Source: Branchiostoma floridae | Taxonomy: Eukaryota; Chordata; Leptocardii; Amphioxiformes; Branchiostomatidae | DNA length: 64,000 nucleotides | NCBI RefSeq assembly: GCF_000003815.2 | Contig: NC_049979.1 | Coordinates: forward strand, 27,080,470 to 27,144,469 | Direction: 5' to 3' | Part shown: positions 58,301-64,000 of the stretch, in pieces | How the letters are laid out: each line of letters starts with the position of its first letter | How positions within the stretch are numbered: the first letter of the stretch is position 1 | Program-made: the position numbers and the translations under genes | Notes under the pieces: model-generated | Told to the model about the DNA's origin: nothing | The model's database searches: none | Seen by the model: only the letters and a program-made list of their open reading frames with translations

Positions 58301-59478
58301 ACCGACGCACTGGACAACAACCAGTACCTTAATTCTATCTAGTGTTGGAAATTCGATTTCGTGGTGCCACCAGGCATGCTGCCTATAACTTGGGACGACT
58401 CTGCTAAACCGGGTTGAGTTTTTTTTCTTCAAATTTTTGGGCGTGGCCTCTAATCAACCAGCGGCCAATGAGAGATTGGATTTCAAAGAAAACATTGAGG
58501 CGGTTCTCTGATTGGCTGACAGCTGGTTAGAGGTCACGCCTACCAAAGTGGAAACCTCGGCCCGGTCACATTTCCAAGCCGGGGCCCGGCCGGGCTGTTT
58601 ACGGAAACGAAAAACAGAAATTTAGACGTAGAAATATACACAAATAATCCCAACGACTATTCTCTTTACGTCTTGTGAAGTTTCAGTGGTGTCTTTTTTC
58701 CATACTTTTCGTTCTCGGAAGCTGCCTGGTCAGGCTTCACACGAGAGCACGAATGAGCCGGAATGCCGTCGGAATAAAAAGTCTTTTCTATTCGTGGCAA
58801 TTCTTTGTAATTCGCACTGTATTCTAAACATTCTTACTGCATTCCAGATATTCGTCCCCGTTCTTTTGGCTGACATGTCAAAAACTGTCGAGGTGCATTC
58901 GAAGTGGAGAAATATCGAATGGCATTCAAAGTGGCTTCTAAGTGTATTCTGCAGTCTGACCGCATTCTGTGGCATTCCAACATTATTCGAAACATTCTTA
59001 TCTCATTCGATGGAGAACCGAAACGGCAAGCCATCTCGAATCCTGCCAGAATGTGGCCGAAAGAGTATCTCGAATGCAATGAGAATATCTAGAATACACT
59101 ACGAATTCACAGGAATAGAAAAGGATTTTCCTTCGACGGCCGGCATTCTGGCTCATTCCTTCTCGTGTGAAGGGGATTTAAGGCCCATTTGGAATACCCA
59201 CTCGGAATGGCCCCGAATGTGGCACGAATTTTGCAAATACTTCATTCCGGCTGGTTCTGCTTGATTCCTGCTGATTCGATTTCAGTGTGAAGGCCCTATT
59301 AGTAGAGCCTCTACCTGCGTAAACCGCGAGTGAGCCTTTACGTAGGAGAATGGTGTTAAATTGCTTTTTTCCTCTCTTTCCCTCGCAGGTTCCAGATGAT
59401 GAATACGATGATTCCGAGCCCGAGCCCCGGGCCCAGTCCCACCCCCGGGCCCCGTCTGTCATTCAGGACGCAGAGTGA
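49374..59478 (+). CDS. Rh-family glycoprotein (ammonia/ammonium channel), complete
   Basis: Ten exons join in phase to 447 codons plus stop: 49374-49396, 49865-50028, 51277-51460, 52161-52311, 53060-53204, 54080-54243, 54712-54849, 56794-56921, 57663-57819, 59389-59478. The product matches the Rh/Amt fold of about 12 membrane segments. Landmarks are [45 protein letters not shown] and N-N-L-H-G-M-P-G. The pore twin histidines are present (His185 and His341), so it should conduct NH3/NH4+ across the plasma membrane; it is closest to the RhBG/RhCG type. No N-x-S/T site is seen in the first extracellular loop, where vertebrate RhCG is glycosylated. The tail is short and acidic ([13 protein letters not shown]). 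The first exon encodes only M-T-S-N-Y-A-P and part of Leu; its phase fits exactly. Decoy copies of the exon 6 and exon 8 acceptors precede the real ones. Confidence 0.96.
50178..50633 (+). mobile_element. hAT-like MITE, GGGTACCGGTAC family, copy 2
   Basis: Ends TAGGGGTGGGTACCGGTAC and GTACCGATACCCAGCCCTA; 456 bp in Rh intron 2. Flanks GTACTATAGT and GTACTAAGTC look like an 8-9-bp duplication with one indel. Confidence 0.85.
52424..52650. mobile_element. Probable MITE in Rh intron 4
   Basis: Imperfect inverted ends (GGGGCCGGTCATATT against AATATGACTGCGCCG) enclose CGTACGAT-type repeats. Ends are diverged and no target duplication is clear. Confidence 0.5.
53335..54079 (+). repeat. TTAGGG-type array with tandem copies of the exon 6 acceptor
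   Basis: A first block (53335-53545) is degenerate TTAGGG repeat. Then three units of about 170 bp each carry a TTAGGG patch, GCGAATGTATGACCCCTTCC, a splice acceptor region and the first 60 or so bases of exon 6 (starts at 53571, 53741 and 53913), before the real exon at 54080. Unit 1 is internally deleted, unit 2 has lost its AG, and unit 3 is intact. Confidence 0.92.
54893..54961. repeat. Perfect 30-bp inverted repeat
   Basis: Left arm 54893-54922 and right arm 54932-54961 are exact complements (starting AATGAAGACCTTTATTG) around a 9-base loop. It lies 43 bp after the Rh exon 7 donor. No decay at all suggests recent origin or selection. Confidence 0.95.
55301..55782. mobile_element. Fold-back transposon with TTCGCAAC-rich arms
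   Basis: Arms of about 190 bp start GGTTACAGGTTGTTTCGCAA and are inverted at the right end; each contains five or more TTCGCAAC motifs. Identical octamers ATCTAGAC flank it (55293-55300 and 55783-55790). The centre (about 55490-55610) is GC-rich. No transposase frame. Located in Rh intron 7. Confidence 0.92.
55850..56793 (+). repeat. Seven tandem decoy copies of the Rh exon 8 acceptor
   Basis: Units begin (exon-like part) at 55861, 55997, 56126, 56265, 56399, 56533 and 56662, and the real exon 8 starts at 56794, so spacing is 129-139 bp. Each unit has TTTTCCTCCTCAG, then about 50 bases nearly identical to the exon start ([17 protein letters not shown]), then a non-exonic piece ending in GATAAAGGT. 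Some units (second, sixth, seventh) carry AAAG-GTGAAC, a usable donor. Confidence 0.95.
57876..58300 (-). repeat. Inverted copy of the repeat at 37990-38411
   Basis: The complement of this segment follows 37990-38411 over its length, including the CGCGAAAACGTT end, the GAATAAATCGAACTG block and the hairpin head. It starts about 55 bp after the Rh exon 9 donor. Confidence 0.85.
58439..58541. mobile_element. Fold-back MITE in Rh intron 9
   Basis: GGGCGTGGCCTCTAATCAAC and its downstream CCAATGAGAG are inverted as CTCTGATTGG...GGTTAGAGGTCACGCC; arms about 37 bp. Confidence 0.85.
58730..59295. repeat. GAATG/CATTC-rich repeat element with inverted pieces
   Basis: Many GAATG and CATTC pentamers at irregular spacing. 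CTTCACACGAGAG...GAATGAGCC near 58734 is inverted near 59145-59172. The right end (59200-59300) matches, inverted, 12668-12750. The plus strand is open for 192 codons by composition only. Confidence 0.6.
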
Positions 59479-59596
59479 ACGACCGGGCAAAAACATCTTA
59501 ACTTAATTCCGTCCCTTGATATAACAAAGTAGTATCAAGAAGACTTCATTCAACTTGCAACTGTCGTCATTGAGAAACATAACTTGGCTACGTCAC

Positions 59597-59696
59597 TAGC
59601 CTGGTATCCAGCCGTATTACAGCTCTCGAGGCTATTCTGTATTTGCGGAGAGGACAGAAGAGATTGGGAACCATTGCACGGCTGGATACCAGGCTA
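59597..59696. mobile_element. 100-bp fold-back MITE in the Rh 3' UTR
   Basis: TAGCCTGGTATCCAGCCGT and ACGGCTGGATACCAGGCTA flank about 60 bp, between the Rh stop codon and its polyadenylation signal, so the mRNA should carry a 19-bp stem. Similar ends occur at 63201-63360. Confidence 0.88.
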
Positions 59697-59733
59697 CTGC
59701 GTCACTACTTTGTAAGTTGTTGTTTTTCTTCTT

Positions 59734-59739
59734 AATAAA
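59734..59739 (+). terminator. Rh gene polyadenylation signal
   Basis: AATAAA, 256 bases after the Rh stop codon and the first on that strand after it. Confidence 0.75.
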
Positions 59740-60221
59740 CTTCTGGTAATTTTACAAGCAAACAGATTAGTAGTCTATTTGTCATTGTAAGAGCCAAGTG
59801 TACAGCCAAACATTATGACTCGCTATAGTAGGGAATAGTGACTTGTAAGATATCTGTTTCCAGACTTGCAAGTAGCATAAACCTGGACTTGGTGGTGATA
59901 ACCTGTTCGCAGGCGCACCTAGCGTCAGTGTTTGGTAGTACAGTAACTCCACGTAATTACATACTTTTGCCGAGTTCCTTGCGCCATTCAGTCACGTATT
60001 TTCTTGCTGGCAATAGGCTTGATTACTTATCGGGACAAAAAAAAAGAAGATAATCTATTCGTTGCTCTAAATGTTTCGCACGTTGAAAACGGATTCGATG
60101 CAGAGTTTCTTGGATGTCTCCCAAAATGTATCGCCATTCGCAAGCTCATTCACCAATTTATCGACCTCCGAGGCGTCTGAATATCGACTGACACGTTTTT
60201 AATCACGTTTGGCGACTGCAG
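59740..60221. other. Non-coding flank after the Rh gene
   Basis: No supported gene or repeat until the exon candidate at 60222. Confidence 0.4.
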
Positions 60222-60370
60222 AAGAAGAAGAACGGGAGAGAACAGGGTCATCCTTCCTCCCAGGGGCGCGCAGTGATCTCCGACGGAATGTGATGGTCTC
60301 CCTGAGGGAGATGCTTCCGCACCGCGATGCCCTCTATCGGCAGAGGTCACGTCTGCAGCTCCGCGAGTGA
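60222..60370 (+). CDS. GC-rich orphan terminal-exon candidate
   Basis: Behind an acceptor (GGCGACTGCAG) an open frame runs 147 bases to TGA 60368-60370. It reads E-E-E-R-E-R-T-G-S-S-F-L-P-G and ends in a basic Leu/Arg-rich helix-like segment (M-V-S-L-R-E-M-L-P-H-R-D-A). GC content is far above the AT-rich surroundings and the opposite strand is also open. No family recognised. It may be the last exon of an unseen plus-strand gene, an alternative Rh end (phase does not match exon 9) or a gene relic. Confidence 0.3.
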
Positions 60371-60649
60371 TGTGTGTTGTCAGAGGGTCTGCATGGGGAA
60401 ATCCTGGCAACGCTTAATGGTCATTTCAGGAGGGTTGGCAACACCAAGGAGGATAGATTAAAAGACAATTCTTAACCCCCTTGGCAACACTTAACCGTAA
60501 AATTAGGCAGATTGGCAGCACTTAAAAATTATGGTTGACGGTAGATTGATTTGTAATTGCGAAGGGCTTTGAGAACCATTTTATTGGATTGTTCAATTGT
60601 ATTTATGGGGTATGTGACAAAACTTCTCCATGGCAATCTGGTGTTGAAT
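60371..60649. other. AT-rich sequence with GGCAACACTTAA-type short repeats
   Basis: Several loose copies of 'ggcaacac(c/tt)aa' within 60400-60520; otherwise nothing recognised. Confidence 0.35.
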
Positions 60650-61145
60650 ATAATAATTTGTCAATAACGCTTAACGATTAATTCGCAAGAACAAATAGCA
60701 TGCTATGTAGGATTAAAGGGACCAATCACGCTTTTTACGAATAATATACCAACAACGTTGAATTCGCAATGACAAATAACGTGCTACTTAGAATTAAAAG
60801 GACCAATGACGATTCATGAACAATTTACCAATAGCTTGACCAATCAACGATAGATTCACGATGACAAATAACGTGCTACTTAGGATTAAAAGGACCAATG
60901 ACGATTCATGAATAATTTACCAACGACTTGACCAATCAACGATGGGTTCACGGTTCAAGAATAATTTACAGCGTAACCAATTAACGTTGAATTCGCGATA
61001 ACAAATAACGTGATATGCAGGATTAAAGGACCAATCACGTTTCACGAATAATTCACAAACTAACGTTGAATTCGCGACAACAAATAACGAGCTACTTAGG
61101 ATTAAAGGAACCAATCACGTTTCACGAATAAGTTACCTACATCGT
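60650..61145 (+). repeat. Degenerate tandem array rich in CCAAT
   Basis: Five or so units of about 80-90 bp (one interval about 138) share ACAAATAACGTGCTACTTAG, GATTAAAGGACCAATCACG and ACGAATAATTTACCAA blocks. At least ten CCAAT pentamers face the same way. Confidence 0.85.
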
Positions 61146-61150
61146 TTAAC

Positions 61151-61162
61151 CGTTGCATTTGA
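61151..61162 (+). promoter_or_regulatory. Possible TATA box after the CCAAT array
   Basis: GATATATATAAAG lies just downstream of the last CCAAT-bearing unit. No coding exon is evident downstream, so a promoter role is conjecture. Confidence 0.25.
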
Positions 61163-62131
61163 TATATATAAAGTGGATCAGGTAGTCTTAACTGTGATTT
61201 GAATCAGCTCTCTACGCCTCACGGGGAAAATACATACAGACCCTCGCGACATGGGAAAAGCTTTCACTTGATTAAACCTACTTGTTAACGGCGCAAAGTC
61301 CAGGCGCTCGTTATTCTATACCTGATCCCGTCATATATTCCCGGTAGCCAGCGTGAATCGTTCATTCGATCCCACCGTGTCATTCCAGAAGCGAATGGGA
61401 ACAACTACAGCAGGGATGCTGGTGTTACCAAAATGAAAACAGAACTGCAATGGATGTCACTTAAAGAAAGATAGAAGGAAAATGTCTAATACCAGCTAAA
61501 ATAGAACAAGAAACAGTCATGCCTTCAAATACCAGAGTTACCAACCCAGGATTGATGTGTTAAAAACATCGTGCTTTCCCAGAACTGCCGTAGAGCGGAA
61601 TATGTTATCACCAAGCACAGTAGGGGCATCTTCTTTGGATAGTTAAAGAACACTTGCAGGTAGATGTGCAAAAGCTAGGTGTGATGGGTTCGGTGTAATA
61701 TAACCAGCTGCTGCCGCGCCGTGTGCCTGCGAAGCTGGTGTGTTACGCCGAAGGGCGGTTATACCGGCTATATAGATAGATACAGATACAGAATCGTTCA
61801 TTCCCGAAGCGAATAATGCCCCACCGGCGGCGTTATGTGGCATCAGAAAACGACCTTCAAAATCCCAGATATGTAATTTTCATCCAAGATTTTGGTCTTA
61901 AGAATTTCATCAGGAATCAGAAGAAATATCGATTGAATATTGATAAGATAATCATAGTATATTGCAAATTCTTGCCCGAGGGCTAATTGCAGGTAACACG
62001 AAAGAAAGGGGAAAATAGTGTAGAACAAAAATAGAATGTGTCTTCGTCTAGTCTAAAGGCTGACTCTGAATAAGTAAATTGTAACTTATTGGGTTTGACG
62101 TCTTTTTCTGAAACAGTGGAATGATTACTAG
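61163..62131. other. Non-coding; probable SINE/LINE 3' tail at about 61725-61790
   Basis: GTGTGTTACGCCGAAGGGCG followed by GTTATACCGGC and TAGATAGATACAGATACAG resembles the hairpin plus short-repeat tails of non-LTR elements. No gene is supported in the rest. Confidence 0.45.
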
Positions 62132-62495
62132 TAGGGGTGGGTACCGGTACAGAAAATTCAGGTCCAGGTCCGGTTCAAGTCCAGAAGATCAGGTCCATGT
62201 CCGGACCTGAACCTGATTCATTATCTTGTGAACGGACGATACTCAAGACAATGGTCCATTTTGCTACAAAGAAATCTGTATTGTGTAATATTCGACTTGG
62301 CGTTTTAAAAATCCTACAAGACTAACTACGTCTGTACGATTGACTGTACAAGTTGGTAAAAATTACAATAGAGTCTTAACTCTGCCTCGCTCTTGTTATT
62401 TCCTAGACCAGTAACCCCGAAAACGTCACAATTGAATGCCTGATCATATAATCAGTTCATTCTCCAATCGATCCAACATCCGGTACCCATCCCTA
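62132..62495 (+). mobile_element. hAT-like MITE, GGGTACCGGTAC family, copy 3
   Basis: A 364-bp element with ends TAGGGGTGGGTACCGGTAC and GGTACCCATCCCTA, flanked by identical octamers ATTACTAG (62124-62131 and 62496-62503). The right end lacks the extra GTACCGGTAC block present in the other copies. Confidence 0.92.
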
Positions 62496-62503
62496 ATTAC
62501 TAG

Positions 62504-63200
62504 CCTTGATTTAGATAATGGTGAGGATGAAATGGTGACAGACGCTTGTTCGTTAATGAGTGCAAGTGCCTAGTGTGTTTAACTGTACTGGTAGAGTATG
62601 GCTGTGTGCAACTACGAGCGTACAAGTACACAATTTGGCACAATGAACTTCAATTTTGTCCCAGTACAGTGTTAAACGAAGTTCAGTTTCATTTGGGGGG
62701 TCGACTGCATGCCATTATGCTGGTAAGGGACAATAAATTTTAGATCTAAAGTCCGAGTGATGAAAAGTATCATAGAAAAGCTGTCCAGTTATTCTCATTC
62801 CTGTTAATATGATGTGATATAAAATGTATGGTTATGTTTAGCTTCCATAACATATCGGCTCTCAGGGGCATTTATTTCTTATTTTTTTGGGAAGTTCATA
62901 ATACACTGAGCACTAATACACTAATAAGTACAAAAAGAAATGGCAAGTATATAAAGAAATGGCCAGCACAGGTGTGTTATGAGCAATAAAAACGAACGCA
63001 AAAAGGCCCAGAGAGCCTGTTATGGAGGCTGAATTATGTTATATAAAACCAATATAAACTGTGTATAATGCATAATATCTATAAGATCAAATAATGACGT
63101 TGAAACTATCAGTGTCCTTATACATTTCAGTTTTATTGTTAAACTGCATTTGTTGTATCACTTCAGTTGAAATCAAAAGAGACTGATTCCCTACTATTTC
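62504..63200. other. Unassigned AT-rich sequence
   Basis: No exon or recognised repeat. Confidence 0.35.
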
Positions 63201-63360
63201 TAGCCTGGGTACCATCCGGGTACGTAGTAGTTCGCTCCTATATTCACTTCTGGAACAGCAGAGAGGCGACTGTATATAGTGTATAATAAACGTCAAAGCG
63301 ACTGTATATAGTGTATAATAAACGCCGGAGCGAACTACTTTCCGGATGGTATCCAGGCTA
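63201..63360. mobile_element. Fold-back MITE with internal 27-bp tandem
   Basis: TAGCCTGGGTACCATCCGGG...AGTTCGCTCC is inverted as GGAGCGAACTA...CCGGATGGTATCCAGGCTA. Inside, GCGACTGTATATAGTGTATA is repeated in tandem. Flanks TACTATTTC and TACTTTTTC look like a diverged target duplication. Confidence 0.85.
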
Positions 63361-64000
63361 TACTTTTTCAGGACTCTAAACGAAAACACAACTTTAATTT
63401 ATCTTGGCCTCACCGGTGCCAACTCGTCTCATCTGTACAAAACCGCCGACACTGTGGCAGTAGACTTGACCTTCTGAAAATTGTTGGTTCATTGAAACGG
63501 TTTTCAGAAACGCCTTCCGAGCAAGAGCAGAATCCGGCAATTAGTTCAGGGTCATTAACCTGCTGATGATGACGTAATCAGGAGACATGATGGTTCAAAC
63601 CGCGGCAGACAAACAGAACGTTTTACGTGTTAACGCCTGTAATGTGATACTTGCACCGTGACTGTTGTATTGTCTGTCACACAGGGCTCGAAATACGGGA
63701 TGTAGGTGTAAATGAGGACTCCTTCGCAGCACTCTTGCAGTGGCGGCGTTTATTTTAGTTAGGCCATATTGATTTGATTATATGGATGACATCCTCCGGG
63801 AACTCCAAAACTGATGCGAGCGAGCGAATAAAAAAAAAGTTTGGCCAAAAAAAAAAAGTTGCCTTCAGTATGAAATCAAAGTGGCCAGGAAGGTTGAACA
63901 TAGGACTAAACACACATAGTATGGTATACCATGATCCTCTGGACCTGAATTTTCTGTACTGGTACCTCCCCCAACCAACAATAGATTTTTTTTCTTTCCA
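63361..64000. other. Window end: non-coding with transposon ends
   Basis: CACAGGGCTCGAAATACGG near 63681 is one end of the family at 28109-28861. GGACCTGAATTTTCTGTACT near 63942-63962 is a truncated end of the GGGTACCGGTAC hAT family. No gene seen. Confidence 0.5.

Noticed and set aside
58686-59264. 192-codon plus-strand frame in Rh intron 9
   Set aside because: It follows the GAATG/CATTC-rich repeat; the peptide is low-complexity with Phe/Ser/His bias and no domain.

Overview
This window is animal nuclear DNA, most likely from a lancelet (amphioxus, Branchiostoma). It has a metazoan gene set with many short exons and GT-AG introns, a CR1/L2-type LINE with a PHD finger, tRNA-derived SINEs, and a dense load of short fold-back transposons and minisatellites. 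The species call is inference from gene content and from my memory of lancelet repeats; no marker locus proves it. Six runs of N (159, 100, 165, 100, 100 and 100 bases) show a draft assembly.

Left part (1-17 kb). A C2H2 zinc-finger gene runs off the left edge on the minus strand (1-1066). A decayed copy of part of a similar finger array lies 8 kb away at about 8985-9290. Between them sits a nearly complete LINE (about 3395-7069) with one frameshift. The terminal exon of a nicotinic acetylcholine receptor alpha9/10-like subunit is at 14389-15020 (+). Its upstream exons were not found; the region in front of it is repeats and N.

Middle part (17-46 kb). A minus-strand four-exon gene (17318-21601) encodes a 552-residue SAM-NYN-CCCH-CCHC protein, a putative ribonuclease. 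Head to head with it is Maelstrom (MAEL, piRNA pathway), rebuilt as 14 exons and 490 codons (25757-37825, +). MAEL converges on a seven-exon alpha-arrestin (ARRDC family, 432 codons, 39227-45087, minus) with a PPPSY motif in its last exon.

Right part (49-59.5 kb). A complete ten-exon Rh-family ammonia channel gene (447 codons, 49374-59478, +) keeps both pore histidines. The last 4.5 kb is AT-rich and repetitive, with one GC-rich orphan exon candidate and a CCAAT-rich tandem array.

The most striking signal is that splice junctions themselves have been tandemly amplified. The ARRDC exon 4 donor (about 20 units of about 40 bp), MAEL exon 4 acceptor (37-bp unit), MAEL exon 13 acceptor (77-bp unit), Rh exon 6 acceptor (about 170-bp unit, 4 copies) and Rh exon 8 acceptor (about 133-bp unit, 8 copies) each form a tandem repeat whose unit contains the exon-intron boundary, so decoy splice sites sit beside the real ones. 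A hAT-like element in MAEL intron 3 also has an 8-bp target-site duplication that is exactly the exon 3 donor. I recall a lancelet class of boundary-spanning minisatellites called mirages; these may be further members, here including acceptor-side cases.
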